Shown one piece after another: positions 44,249 through 53,318 of a stretch of DNA of 64,000 bases; the first letter of the stretch is position 1; every line of letters begins with the position of its first letter. The stretch covers positions 744,001 to 808,000 of the forward strand of contig OY969789.1 of the NCBI GenBank assembly GCA_963703085.1. Reading direction: 5' to 3'. Source of the DNA: DATAEG01 sp963703085. Lineage in GTDB: Bacteria > Actinomycetota > Actinomycetes > Mycobacteriales > Jatrophihabitantaceae. A model generated the notes under the pieces. That model saw only the letters and a program-made list of their open reading frames with translations, did not search any database and was not told the DNA's origin. The position numbers and the translations under genes are program-made.

Positions 44249-45598
44249 TCAGCCCACAGTGCCTGCGGAGCGCAGCTCGCCGAGCACGTCCCGCGCCGCA
44301 TCGAGAGTGCGCTCAACGTCCTCGGCCGTGTGCGCACCGGAGATGTGGTTGCGCTTCAACGCCATCGGCAGCATGAGGAAGCCGCGCTCGGTCATCCCGC
44401 GGTGAAAGGCGACGTACGCCGCGTCGTTGTTGCGCATCAGATCGCGGTAGCCGAGCAGCGGTCGCTTGGTGAAGTACAGGGCGAACACCCCACCGAACCC
44501 GGCCGCTGTCGCTTCGATGCCGAGCTCGTCCACGATCGCGGTCAGCCCCGAGCGCATCCGCTCGCCGAACGCGTGGGTGCGTTCGTAAAAGTCCGGATGT
44601 GACGCCAGGTAGTCGATAGTTGCCAGCGCCGCGGCACAGCCCAACGGGTTGCCGTTGAAGGTGCCGGCCATCAGCACATCGCCGGTCTGCCCGTTGAAGT
44701 GCTCCATCAGATCCCTACGGCCGGCTACCCCGCCGATGGGGATGCCGTTGGCCATCCCCTTGCCGAACGTGGTGATGTCCGGCGTTACCCCGATGATCTG
44801 TTGGTATCCCCCGAGTGCGTGCCGGAATCCGGTGATCACCTCGTCGAAAATGAGGATCGACCCGTTCTGCTCGGTGAGCTTGCGCAGCCCGTCGACGAAC
44901 TCCTGCGTGGGCACCAGCGCGCCGACATTGTGCGGAATCGGTTCGAGAATCACCGCGGCGATCTGCTCGGAATGCTCGTCGAAGAGCTGCACGACGGAAT
45001 CCAGATCGTTGAACTCCGCGATCAGCGTCGCGTCGATCGCCTGCGCCAGGATCCCCTTGGACAGCGGATCACGGCCGTACGCAAGCTCCGGCGCCGAGAT
45101 GACGTTGCGCGCCACCGCATCGTGCCAGCCGTGGAAACCGCCCTGGAACTTGATGATCAGGTCGCGGTCGGTCACCGCGCGGGCCAGCCGGATCGCCTGC
45201 GCAGTCGCCTCTGACCCGCTCATCGTCGCGATCATCGACTCAGCTGACGGGATGACCCGAGCGACCCGTTCGGCGAGTGCCACTTCGAGTTCGGACACTC
45301 CGATCCCGACGAGATCGACCTGCCCGATGGTGTCGCGAAGGGCATCGTTCACCACGTCGGAGTTGTGCCCGAGGAGAATGGCTCCGAACGCGGCGTGATA
45401 GTCGAGGTACCGCCGACCGTCGGCGTCGGTGACGTACGCACCGGAGGCCTGGGTGAAGGCGTACGGCTCGCCGACGTAACGCGTCGAGGAGTTGACGCCC
45501 CCCGGAATCACCCGTGCGGCGGCCTCGGCGATGGCCAGCCCGCGAGGTGAGGCTGCCGGTGCTGCTGCAGCCGATGTTGGTGAATCAAGAGACGGCAT
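44249..45598 (-). CDS. Class III aminotransferase, glutamate-1-semialdehyde-aminomutase-like
   Basis: 449 residues from ATG 45598. RYLDYHAAFGAILLGHNSDVV, MSGSEATAQAIRLARAVTDRDLIIKFQGGFHGWHD (PLP phosphate and aromatic cap), LIFDEVITGFR (Asp to PLP nitrogen), and TFGKGMANGIPIGG with the Schiff-base Lys. It resembles HemL, but a housekeeping role is unlikely, because it is coupled to DUF4862 and lies in a catabolic cluster; a substrate-specific transaminase or aminomutase is more likely. 26 bases after DUF4862, same operon. Confidence 0.9.
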   Translation of the reverse strand: MPSLDSPTSAAAAPAASPRGLAIAEAAARVIPGGVNSSTRYVGEPYAFTQASGAYVTDADGRRYLDYHAAFGAILLGHNSDVVNDALRDTIGQVDLVGIGVSELEVALAERVARVIPSAESMIATMSGSEATAQAIRLARAVTDRDLIIKFQGGFHGWHDAVARNVISAPELAYGRDPLSKGILAQAIDATLIAEFNDLDSVVQLFDEHSEQIAAVILEPIPHNVGALVPTQEFVDGLRKLTEQNGSILIFDEVITGFRHALGGYQQIIGVTPDITTFGKGMANGIPIGGVAGRRDLMEHFNGQTGDVLMAGTFNGNPLGCAAALATIDYLASHPDFYERTHAFGERMRSGLTAIVDELGIEATAAGFGGVFALYFTKRPLLGYRDLMRNNDAAYVAFHRGMTERGFLMLPMALKRNHISGAHTAEDVERTLDAARDVLGELRSAGTVG

Positions 45599-45624
45599 CG
45601 TTGCCCTTCGGATGTTGGTGGTGG

Positions 45625-46602
45625 TCAGCCGGCGCGCGACGCCGTCGGGTGAAGCGAGTGGACCCGGTCGATCAGCTCGACCGCCGTCCGCAGGTAGTCG
45701 ACTCTCTCGTCCAGCGGCAGGTCGGTCGGGCGCACGCCGATCTTGATACCGGTGAACTGCGCCGCGCCAGCGCAGGCCCGAAGGGCTGCCGCGATCTCTG
45801 CCGGACCGAGCAATGATGTGCTTTCGACGGCGCGCAGGTCGGCGAACTCGGGATCGTCCTCCGTCGAGGGTGGCAGATGTGCGTCCAGCCACGGCTCCCC
45901 GAACGGGCCCGGGCGGCCGGCCGCGCCGGAGAACATCAGGCCGGTGAGCGCGTCCGCGGCAACGGCAGACTGGATGTGCTCGACAGCGGTCGCCGCGGCC
46001 CGCCCCTCGATCGCCGAGCGGCCCCAATTGACGGTGACGCCCGCGACGGGACCGATTTCGGCCACAACGGCCAGCTCGTCAGCGAGAGACAGATAACCCT
46101 TCTGCGCAGGCTGCTCCGGGCGAATCGCGTCACAATGCTCCACGGTCAGGGCGGCGCCGTCCCAATCCCACTGGGCGATCTCGCCGAGGGACCGAGCGAA
46201 TTCGGTTGCCGACCCGTTAGCCGTGGGTGCCGAGTGCAGTTCGACGGCGAGCACCGACCTCCGGCCGGTTCGGTCATTGATCCGCGTCACCGCAGAGCGC
46301 AGCGCGGCGGTGAACTCGACCGCTGCGATGCGGCCGTCGTGCTCGGTCGAGGCGAGACCGAACGCCGGGTCGGCCGCGACGCGCGCCACGGTGCCCGGGA
46401 TCGCGGTCAGCACCAGGTCCCACTCGCGGCCGAGGTGATCGAGCAGCCACTGCTCGTCACGGTGCAATACCCCGGTGAACGGCAGCTCGAGGCCTCGAAA
46501 CCCGGGCAGGGCAGCGACCTGGGCGAGATATTGCGCCTCGAGTTCTGGATCCCAGGCGGCCGCGGTCGGCGACGCCGCATACGCGCCGACGATGTAGTTC
46601 AT
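45625..46602 (-). CDS. DUF4862 family protein (TIM-barrel sugar isomerase-like)
   Basis: 325 residues. Begins MNYIVGAYAASPTAA, followed by strands and helices of a TIM-barrel type: FRGLELPFTG, VLTAIPGT, LAVELHSAP, LTVEHCDAIRP, VTVNWGRSAIEGR. The set of Glu/His residues (GLELPFTG, VELHSAP, VEHCD) is like those of xylose-isomerase-type sugar epimerases, with the metal site plausible. Function of the family is not established. First gene of the operon with the aminotransferase, divergent from the Gfo/Idh operon across the operator. Confidence 0.8.
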   Translation of the reverse strand: MNYIVGAYAASPTAAAWDPELEAQYLAQVAALPGFRGLELPFTGVLHRDEQWLLDHLGREWDLVLTAIPGTVARVAADPAFGLASTEHDGRIAAVEFTAALRSAVTRINDRTGRRSVLAVELHSAPTANGSATEFARSLGEIAQWDWDGAALTVEHCDAIRPEQPAQKGYLSLADELAVVAEIGPVAGVTVNWGRSAIEGRAAATAVEHIQSAVAADALTGLMFSGAAGRPGPFGEPWLDAHLPPSTEDDPEFADLRAVESTSLLGPAEIAAALRACAGAAQFTGIKIGVRPTDLPLDERVDYLRTAVELIDRVHSLHPTASRAG

Positions 46603-46658
46603 GGACAGCTCCGTAAGGGATCAGTGGCTCCGGTACGTCGACGCTAGATCAGAGTGAA

Positions 46659-46683
46659 AAACATGGCAAGCCGTTCCATGTTT
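46659..46683. promoter_or_regulatory. Perfect 8-base-arm inverted repeat, putative IclR operator
   Basis: Arms AAACATGG (46659-46666) and CCATGTTT (46676-46683), 9-base centre CAAGCCGTT. Read on the minus strand the core is TGGAA-CGGCT-TGCCA, close to the IclR family consensus TGGAA-N5-TTCCA. It sits in the 198-base gap between the divergent DUF4862 and Gfo/Idh operons, ~140 bases before the Gfo/Idh start. Confidence 0.7.
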
Positions 46684-46800
46684 GCAGCGGCAACAATATT
46701 CGCCACGCCGATCGGCCTTGACATCGCCCGCGGCTCACCACAGGATATCGCGACATGGAATCCCGTTCCGAGCCGCGTACCCGGACTCGAGGACGCCCCG

Positions 46801-47829
46801 TTGAGTGAGCAGCCGCTGGGCATCCTCGTGGTCGGCGCCGGTTTCATCGCCGAGGCGCACAGTGCCGCGATCAGTGCCAGCAACCGGGCCAACCTGGTGG
46901 GCATCGTCGATACGGACAGCGCTCGGGCAACAGCATTCGCGCATGCCCAGGGCGGCCTTCGACACACCGCTGAACTGAATGAAGCGCTCAGTTGGCCGGA
47001 GGTGGACGCCGCGATCGTCTGCACCCCCAACCACACGCACGCCCGTATCGGGGCGCAGATCGCCGCAGCGGGCAAGCACCTCCTGGTGGAGAAGCCGCTG
47101 GCAACCACGGTGGCGGATGCGCGCTCGTTGGCCACGCAGTTCGCCGCGGCAGACCGGGTGTTGATGGCCGCGCACACCCACCGGGCCTATGACTACGGTC
47201 GCGCGGTCAAGGAAACCGTCGACTCCGGGGCGATCGGCCGTCCGGTATTCGTCCGGCTGGCCATTCTCGGCGGGTGGATCTGGCCGGACTGGAGCGCGTG
47301 GGTCGTCGACCCGGCACGCTCCGGGGGGCACGCCCTGCACAACGGGGTGCACCTGCTGGATCTGGCGACCTGGTGGCTCGGCGCGGAGCCGGACTCGGTG
47401 TTCGCCCGCGGCCGGAAGCAGACGGCGACCGAACTGGGCATCTTCGACTACCTGGAGATGGTGGTCAGCTACACCGACGGCAGCACGGCCATCTGTGAGA
47501 TGAGCCGGGCACATCGGCCCGGATCCTTCGCCCACCGCGACCTGCTCGTCGCCGGCACGGACGGGATCGTGAGCCAGGAATGGGATGACGAGGCCTCCCT
47601 GCTGTTCGCCGAGGCGGGCAGTTCGGTGGTGCCTGCAGCCGGACAGAACGGGTTCGTCGTGCAGCTGGAGTCCTGGATCGACGCCATCCGCGGCGCGGAG
47701 CCGGTGATGCCGGTGACGCAGGCGGTGCGCGCGGTCGCCATGGGAGTGGCTGTCGAGCAGTCGATCGAGTCGGGGCAGCCGGTGGCACTGGCTGACCTGC
47801 TCGGCAACCCCGCGGAGGTCGGCGCGTGA
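46801..47829 (+). CDS. Gfo/Idh/MocA-family oxidoreductase 1
   Basis: 342 residues from TTG 46801 (GAGGA eight bases upstream). The frame to 46654 would run across the operator and has no family sequence, so it is rejected. Rossmann motif VVGAGFIAEAH, EKP in LLVEKPLATTV (residues ~95-105), then the C-terminal alpha/beta domain with the substrate His-containing GGHALHNGVHLLDLATWWLG. NAD(P)-dependent oxidation or epimerisation of a sugar or cyclitol. First gene of the 10-gene plus-strand run; it overlaps the next gene by 4. Confidence 0.9.
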   Translation: MSEQPLGILVVGAGFIAEAHSAAISASNRANLVGIVDTDSARATAFAHAQGGLRHTAELNEALSWPEVDAAIVCTPNHTHARIGAQIAAAGKHLLVEKPLATTVADARSLATQFAAADRVLMAAHTHRAYDYGRAVKETVDSGAIGRPVFVRLAILGGWIWPDWSAWVVDPARSGGHALHNGVHLLDLATWWLGAEPDSVFARGRKQTATELGIFDYLEMVVSYTDGSTAICEMSRAHRPGSFAHRDLLVAGTDGIVSQEWDDEASLLFAEAGSSVVPAAGQNGFVVQLESWIDAIRGAEPVMPVTQAVRAVAMGVAVEQSIESGQPVALADLLGNPAEVGA

Positions 47830-48836
47830 CCAGCACCCGAATCGGCGTCCTGCTTGCCGGATTCGGTGGCCTCGGCAGTCAGGACCACCAGAGCGCGATG
47901 TACCTGCCTGCGTTCCTGCGCCATCGCCGGTTCGACGTGATCGGTGCGGTCGACGTACCGGGCGGGGACGGTGCCGAGAAGGCGGCGCGCGAGTACGGCT
48001 TGCCGCACCTCAGCGACCTCGACGCGGGACTGGCCGACCCCTCCGTCGCTGTGGTGAGCGTGGCGGCACCGCTCGAGCAGCGGGCCGAGATCGTGGCTCG
48101 CGCGGTACGCGCCGGCAAGCACGTGCTGGCCGACAAACCGCTCGCCGCGACCCTGTCCGACGCCGAGCAGATCGAGCGGTTGGCTGCGGAACACGGCGTC
48201 GCAGTGGTTCCCGCGCATCATCAGCGGCTGCACGGCATCCTTCGTTCCGCGCAGGCCGCGGTGCGCTCCGGCCGGGTCGGGCTGCCGTGGAACGTACAAG
48301 CCGACTTCCTGGTTGCCGGCGGTGACCCGGCTCCGACCGGCGAGCTGGTGAACCTGGCGCTCTACCCGATCGACGTCGTGCACGGAATGCTCGGGCTGGA
48401 GGTGCGCCGGGTGTACGCGCGGAGCGGCCAGTACTGGCACGGCGGCTCCGGTGATTTCGTGGCGCTGCTCCTCGATCACGACCACGGCGTCACGAGCACG
48501 ATCGCCTGTGGCCGGACAGACCCGGTCCAGGACATCCGTCCCGCCGCACTGGCGGTGCACCGTTACCGGATCAGCGGGTCGCACGGGGTGCTGCTCAGCG
48601 ATGCGACCAAGCCGGCGCTGTCTGTGCGCAGCACGAACCGGCACGACGTCGCCTGGACCGGGCCGGACACGGTGGACGCCCTCCTCGACGTTCTGGCCAC
48701 GGCAGTCAGCACCGGCGCCGCGGAATTGAGCGCAGCCGATGCAGTGCACGTGCAACGCGTGGTCGAGGCAGCCCAGCAGTCGCTGGACTCCGGCCGCCCC
48801 GTTGAGCTCGACCCGACGCCAGGGAGTAACCACTGA
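47826..48836 (+). CDS. Gfo/Idh/MocA-family oxidoreductase 2
   Basis: 336 residues, GTG start overlapping the previous stop (GTGA). GVLLAGFGGLGSQDHQSAMYLP is the cofactor motif; ADKPLAATL stands in for E-K-P. C-terminal domain has ELVNLALYPIDVVHGMLGLEV, with H-x2-D/N. A second dehydrogenase of the same family next to the first suggests oxidation of a sugar followed by another step, or a heteromer. Confidence 0.88.
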   Translation: MTSTRIGVLLAGFGGLGSQDHQSAMYLPAFLRHRRFDVIGAVDVPGGDGAEKAAREYGLPHLSDLDAGLADPSVAVVSVAAPLEQRAEIVARAVRAGKHVLADKPLAATLSDAEQIERLAAEHGVAVVPAHHQRLHGILRSAQAAVRSGRVGLPWNVQADFLVAGGDPAPTGELVNLALYPIDVVHGMLGLEVRRVYARSGQYWHGGSGDFVALLLDHDHGVTSTIACGRTDPVQDIRPAALAVHRYRISGSHGVLLSDATKPALSVRSTNRHDVAWTGPDTVDALLDVLATAVSTGAAELSAADAVHVQRVVEAAQQSLDSGRPVELDPTPGSNH

Positions 48837-49699
48837 TGCGGCTCCTCACCTACCGCCGAGCCGGCTCGGTTCGGCACGGCTACCTCACAGCCGCCGACCG
48901 AGTGGCCGAGCTGGGCGACGGCGACCTGGGCGAGCTGGTGGCCACCGTGTTCCCGTTGCTCGTGGACGCCATGCCCGCCCCGACCGGCGAGTTCGCGATG
49001 GCCGACGTGCAGGTGCTTGCGCCGTTGTTGCGGCCGGGCAAACTGCTGGCAGCTGCCGCGAACTATCAGGATCATGTGACCGAGACCGGGGGCGCGCCCC
49101 TCGACAAGTCACGCCTCTCGCCTCGGCTGTTCCTCAAGCCTTCGTCGTCGATCATCGGGCCAGGAGCCGCGGTACCGCTTCCCGCGGACAGCAACCAGGT
49201 TGATTGGGAGGCCGAGCTGGCCGTGGTGATCGGCCGGCGGGCCAAGGACATCACCGTGGATGATGCGTTGGACGTCGTTGCCGGTTATCTCAGCGCCAAC
49301 GATGTCTCCGCGCGGTCGGTCGACTACGGCTTCGAGCGCGACACCGACGACAAGGCCGTCTGGTTCTTCGACTGGTTGGCCGGCAAGTGGTTCGACGGGT
49401 TCGCTCCGCTCGGTCCGTGGCTGGTGTCCGCCGACGAGGTCGGCGACCCGCAGGCGCTGAGTGTCGACTTCGAGCTGAACGGATCCTCGCGTCAACACGG
49501 CTCGACGAAAGACATGATCTTCACCGTGGCGGAGCTGATCGAGCACGCGGCTCGGTTGATGACACTCGAGCCCGGCGACGTGATTCTCACCGGAACGCCC
49601 TCCGGAGTAGGCGCCGCAACCGGCGAATACGTGAAGTCCGGCGACGTGATGGCCGTGACCATCGGCCAGCTCGGAACCTTGATCAATCCGGTGGCCTGA
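48836..49699 (+). CDS. Fumarylacetoacetate-hydrolase-family protein
   Basis: 287 residues; the start shares one base with the previous stop (TGATG). KPSSSIIGPGAAVPLP, VDWEAELAVVIG (metal-binding Glu residues), FDGFAPLGPWLV, STKDMIFTVAELIEHAARLMTLEPGDVILTGTPSGVG are the FAH signature. The family cleaves or isomerises 2-keto-3-deoxy acids, acylpyruvates or related diones. After two sugar dehydrogenases, a 2-keto-3-deoxy sugar acid (as in the L-fucose/L-rhamnose non-phosphorylated routes) is a natural substrate, but this is inference. Confidence 0.92.
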   Translation: MRLLTYRRAGSVRHGYLTAADRVAELGDGDLGELVATVFPLLVDAMPAPTGEFAMADVQVLAPLLRPGKLLAAAANYQDHVTETGGAPLDKSRLSPRLFLKPSSSIIGPGAAVPLPADSNQVDWEAELAVVIGRRAKDITVDDALDVVAGYLSANDVSARSVDYGFERDTDDKAVWFFDWLAGKWFDGFAPLGPWLVSADEVGDPQALSVDFELNGSSRQHGSTKDMIFTVAELIEHAARLMTLEPGDVILTGTPSGVGAATGEYVKSGDVMAVTIGQLGTLINPVA

Positions 49700-49756
49700 C
49701 GCCACCTGCATTTCCTATCGCAGCCGGGAGCGCCGGCCACACCAGAGAGGCTTCAC

Positions 49757-51361
49757 ATGGCAGCAAAACGGATGCGGGCACTGGCGATCGGCGCGGTGCT
49801 GTCGTCGCTCGTCGTCGCCGGTTGCACCGGGCCCAAGACCGACAAGGGCGGCTCGTCCGGGTCCTCGTCGCTCAACGTGTACCTCTACCAGGAGCCGGTC
49901 GGCGTGTTCGGCCCACTAGCCCCGGCCAGCGGTCCGGACGGCCAGGTCGAGTCGTTCATCAGCGAAGGGTTGCTGGGGGTCGACCCCAGCTACAAGCTGC
50001 AGCCCAGGCTCGCGGAGAGCTACACCGTCTCCCCCGATGCCACGACGTTCACCTTCAAGCTGCGCCAAGGGTTGAAGTGGAGCGACGGGAAGCCGTTCAC
50101 CTCCAAGGACGTCCTGTTCACCTACAACCTGCTGGCCAACCCGAAAACGACCAGCGCGACGGCGGGCAGCTACGCGGCGGTGGCCGGGGTGAGCGACTTC
50201 GTCGCCGGCAAGGCACAGACGATCTCCGGCTTCTCCGCGCCGGATGACAACACCTTTGTGATCAAGGCCGCCAAGCCGAACTTCGGACTGGCCGCCCTGA
50301 TCGGAACGGCGTTCATCGTGCCTGAGCACATCCTGGGCAAGGACACGCCCGAGACGGTGGCCAAGGACGAGTTCTTCCGCAAGCCGACCGTCAGCATCGG
50401 GCCGTACAAGTTCGTCGAGTACAAGACCAACCAGTTCGTGCACGTGACGGCCAACCCGAACTACCGCAACCCGGCAAAGATCAAGGACATCTACCTCAAG
50501 CCGATGACCTCGGACGTGGCCACTGCGCAACTGGGCAACGGCGGCATCGACATCGCCTCGTATTCACCGACCGATCTGGCCACCGTCAAGGGGTTCAGCA
50601 AGATCACCACGCAGGAGAAGGCCGGCGCCGGTTTCGTCCGGATCGCGCTCAACCAGTCGAAGTCCTACTTCAAGGACGTCCGGGTCCGGCAAGCATTCCT
50701 GTATGCGCTGAACCGTGAGCAGATCGTGCAGAGCGTGCTGGCCGGCAAGGCGTCGGTACAACTGTCCGACTTCTACAAGGCGAACGCGCCGTCCGGGCTG
50801 AACGACTACAAGCAGGACGTCACCAAGGCCAAGTCGCTGTTGAGCCAAGCCGGGTGGGACCCCAACCGCACGATCGTCCTGCAATGGGTGCACGGCCAGC
50901 GCGACCGCGACGCCACCGCAACCATCGTGCAGAGCCAACTCAAGGCAGTCGGCGTCAAGGTGAAGCTCGTCAACATCCAGGCCGCTCAGATCACCGACAC
51001 CTATACGAAGAAGAGCTACGACATGGTGCTGTACGGAGGCGGGAACTACGCCGTGGACTCCTCGAGCATCAACGTCATCACCGCATGTGCGCAGCAGTTC
51101 CCGAACGGCGGCAACATCAACTTCTTCTGCGATCCGAAGCTGGACAACCTGATGACGCAGGCGAACTCGACGGCTGACGAGACGAAGCGTAAGTCGCTCT
51201 ACGATCAGGCAGCTGTCGAGGAAAACCAACAGGCCGACCTGATGTGGCTGTACGACCCGTCCGGGCTGTGGGCGGTGAACACCAAGGTGAAGGGCTTCCA
51301 GGCACCGGGTTCACAGGACACCTTCTTCTGGGACCCGGCAAGTTGGAGCATCTCCGGATGA
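49757..51361 (+). CDS. Solute-binding lipoprotein, family 5 (SBP_bac_5), IclR locus
   Basis: 534 residues, lipobox VAGC with Cys23. TFKLRQGLKWSDGKPFTSKDVLFTYNLL and SIGPYKFVEYKTN are family-5 motifs. Starts the ABC part of the operon 57 bases after the FAH gene. Family 5 includes sialic acid binders (for example SatA) as well as peptide and nickel binders. A stem-loop lies just after this gene. Confidence 0.93.
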   Translation: MAAKRMRALAIGAVLSSLVVAGCTGPKTDKGGSSGSSSLNVYLYQEPVGVFGPLAPASGPDGQVESFISEGLLGVDPSYKLQPRLAESYTVSPDATTFTFKLRQGLKWSDGKPFTSKDVLFTYNLLANPKTTSATAGSYAAVAGVSDFVAGKAQTISGFSAPDDNTFVIKAAKPNFGLAALIGTAFIVPEHILGKDTPETVAKDEFFRKPTVSIGPYKFVEYKTNQFVHVTANPNYRNPAKIKDIYLKPMTSDVATAQLGNGGIDIASYSPTDLATVKGFSKITTQEKAGAGFVRIALNQSKSYFKDVRVRQAFLYALNREQIVQSVLAGKASVQLSDFYKANAPSGLNDYKQDVTKAKSLLSQAGWDPNRTIVLQWVHGQRDRDATATIVQSQLKAVGVKVKLVNIQAAQITDTYTKKSYDMVLYGGGNYAVDSSSINVITACAQQFPNGGNINFFCDPKLDNLMTQANSTADETKRKSLYDQAAVEENQQADLMWLYDPSGLWAVNTKVKGFQAPGSQDTFFWDPASWSISG

Positions 51362-51391
51362 CCGGCTGACCCGCACCTGACCCCCCTGGGG

Positions 51392-51420
51392 TGCTGGGCC
51401 GGCCGCGGGCCGGCCCAGCA
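51392..51420 (+). other. Perfect 13-base-pair stem-loop after the binding-protein gene
   Basis: TGCTGGGCCGGCC (51392-51404), loop GCG, GGCCGGCCCAGCA (51408-51420), a fully complementary stem. It starts 31 bases after the binding-protein stop and lies 31 bases before the first permease. Such hairpins usually attenuate or stabilise the mRNA so that the binding protein is made in excess over the membrane parts. Confidence 0.8.
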
Positions 51421-51450
51421 TCACCGGCGTGAGCGACGAAGGGAGGACGC

Positions 51451-52410
51451 GTGGCCGCCTATCTGATCCGCCGGCTGCTGATCAACGTTCTGGTTTTCTT
51501 CTTGATCACGATCGCCATCTTCATGCTCGTGCACAAGGCGCCCGGGGACCCGATCGCCATGCTCATCCCGGCCGACCAGCTCAACTCCGGCAGCGCCGCG
51601 TTCATTGCGCAGAAGCGTCACGAACTCGGGTTGGATCAATCGGTGGTCGTCCAGTACGGCCACTGGCTCGGCAACGCCTTCCACGGCGATCTCGGCTACT
51701 CGCTGCTCAACGGCCGGCCGGTCACCTCGCTGCTCGCCGAACGGATCGGTCCGACCATCGAGCTGATGGGCGTCGGCCTGCTGCTCTCGCTGCTGATCGC
51801 CTTTCCGCTCGGGATGGTGGCTGCGCTCAAACGCAACACCGCAGCCGACTACGGCGCCACCGTCGTCAGCCTCGGCTCCGTGTCGATCCCGGTGTTCTTC
51901 CTCTCCCTCATCGCCATCTACGTCTTCACCTTGAAGTTCCAGCTACTGCCGTCGTCGGGCATCTCCGACCCGACCGCACCCGGCCCGATCGACTCACTGC
52001 GACATCTGTTGTTACCCGCAGTGATCCTGGGGTTCGGCAACTCGGGCCAGTTCATGCGGTACGTGCGCAGCAGCATGATCACCGAGCTGGGCGCAGACTA
52101 CGTCCGTACCGCGGAGGCGAAAGGCGCCGGACCGCGACGTGTCGTGGTGCGCCATGCGATGCGCAATTCCCTCATTCCGGTGGTGACGATCGTGGCGACC
52201 AACGTGCCGCAGCTTCTCGCCGGAGCCGTGGTCATCGAACAGGTCTTCGCCTGGCCCGGCATGGGACAGCTCGCGGTCAGCTCGGTCAACCAGCACGACT
52301 ACTCGGTGATCATCGGCTTCGCACTGGTGATCGCGATTCTGGTGCTGCTGTCGAACCTGCTGGCTGACGTCCTCTACACCCTGGTCGACCCGAGGGTGAG
52401 GTTGCGATGA
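51451..52410 (+). CDS. ABC transporter permease (DppB-like), IclR locus
   Basis: 319 residues: MAAYLIRRLLINVLVFFLITIAIFMLVHKAPGDP first helix, EAA loop GADYVRTAEAKGAGPRRVVVRHAMRNSLIP, and VIEQVFAWPGMGQLAVSSVNQHDYSVI. GTG start after GAAGGGAGG. Confidence 0.94.
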   Translation: MAAYLIRRLLINVLVFFLITIAIFMLVHKAPGDPIAMLIPADQLNSGSAAFIAQKRHELGLDQSVVVQYGHWLGNAFHGDLGYSLLNGRPVTSLLAERIGPTIELMGVGLLLSLLIAFPLGMVAALKRNTAADYGATVVSLGSVSIPVFFLSLIAIYVFTLKFQLLPSSGISDPTAPGPIDSLRHLLLPAVILGFGNSGQFMRYVRSSMITELGADYVRTAEAKGAGPRRVVVRHAMRNSLIPVVTIVATNVPQLLAGAVVIEQVFAWPGMGQLAVSSVNQHDYSVIIGFALVIAILVLLSNLLADVLYTLVDPRVRLR

Positions 52411-53318
52411 CCTTCTCGACGATCGATCCTGCGATCGGAGACGGACCTGCCGTCGCGGAGTCCGCGGGTGGCCGCCGGTCGCCCTGGCGGACCGGGTTGC
52501 GCCGCTTTCGGCGGCATCGCATCGCCGTCGTCAGCGCGGTGTTCCTGCTGGTAGTCGTGCTCGCCGCCATCTTCGCCAGGCCGCTGTCCGGTCACGATCC
52601 GAATGCGATCGACCTGCTGGCCACCCGCGCGGCGCCCTCCCACCACCACTTGCTGGGCACCGATGCAACCGGCCGGGACGTCTTCTCCCGCGTGCTGTTC
52701 GCCGGGCGCGTCTCCCTGGGCGTCGGCATCGCCTCCGCCGCGATCGCCGTGGTGCTCGGCACCCTGCTGGGTGGGATCGCCGGCCTGCTCGGCGGTTGGG
52801 TGGACGGCCTGGTGATGCGCCTGGCCGACGTGTTCCTGTCCTTCCCGTCGCTGGTCGTGATCGTGGTGGTTGCCGGCGTCCTCGGTCCGAGCGTGCTGAC
52901 GATGATCATTTCCATCGGACTCTTCCAGTGGCCGATCTGCGGCCGGCTGGTCCGCGGCGTCACCCTGTCGTTGCGCGAGCAGGAGTTCGTGCTGGCGTCG
53001 CGGGCAACCGGCGCCGGCCCGCTGTGGTTGATGAGCCGGCATATCATTCCGGCCGCGTTACCACCGGTCAGCGTGGTGGCCACGCTGGCTGTCGCGCAGG
53101 CGATCGGCCTGGAGGCAACCCTCTCCTTCCTCGGCCTGGGCGTGCAGCCCCCGGCAGCCAGCTGGGGCAACATGCTCACCGACGCGCAGAGCCTTACCGT
53201 CATCCGCACCGAGCCCTGGCTCTGGCTGCCGCCCGGGTTGGCCGTGGCCCTCACCGTGCTGGCCGTGAACTTCGTCGGGGACGGGTTGCGCGACGCGGTG
53301 GATCCGAGGCAAATATGA
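52407..53318 (+). CDS. ABC transporter permease (DppC-like), IclR locus
   Basis: 303 residues, ATGA overlap with the DppB-like gene. HHLLGTDATGRDVFSRVLFAGRVSLGVG and EATLSFLGLGVQPPAASWGNML identify DppC; EQEFVLASRATGAGPLWLMSRHIIPAALPP is the EAA loop. Confidence 0.94.
   Translation: MTFSTIDPAIGDGPAVAESAGGRRSPWRTGLRRFRRHRIAVVSAVFLLVVVLAAIFARPLSGHDPNAIDLLATRAAPSHHHLLGTDATGRDVFSRVLFAGRVSLGVGIASAAIAVVLGTLLGGIAGLLGGWVDGLVMRLADVFLSFPSLVVIVVVAGVLGPSVLTMIISIGLFQWPICGRLVRGVTLSLREQEFVLASRATGAGPLWLMSRHIIPAALPPVSVVATLAVAQAIGLEATLSFLGLGVQPPAASWGNMLTDAQSLTVIRTEPWLWLPPGLAVALTVLAVNFVGDGLRDAVDPRQI

Noticed and set aside
44249..45598. Housekeeping hemL
   Set aside because: No other haem synthesis genes nearby; coupled to DUF4862 in a catabolic cluster, so only a HemL-like fold is claimed.
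46654..46800. Upstream extension of Gfo/Idh 1
   Set aside because: It would translate through the palindromic operator and adds no family sequence; TTG 46801 has a ribosome site.
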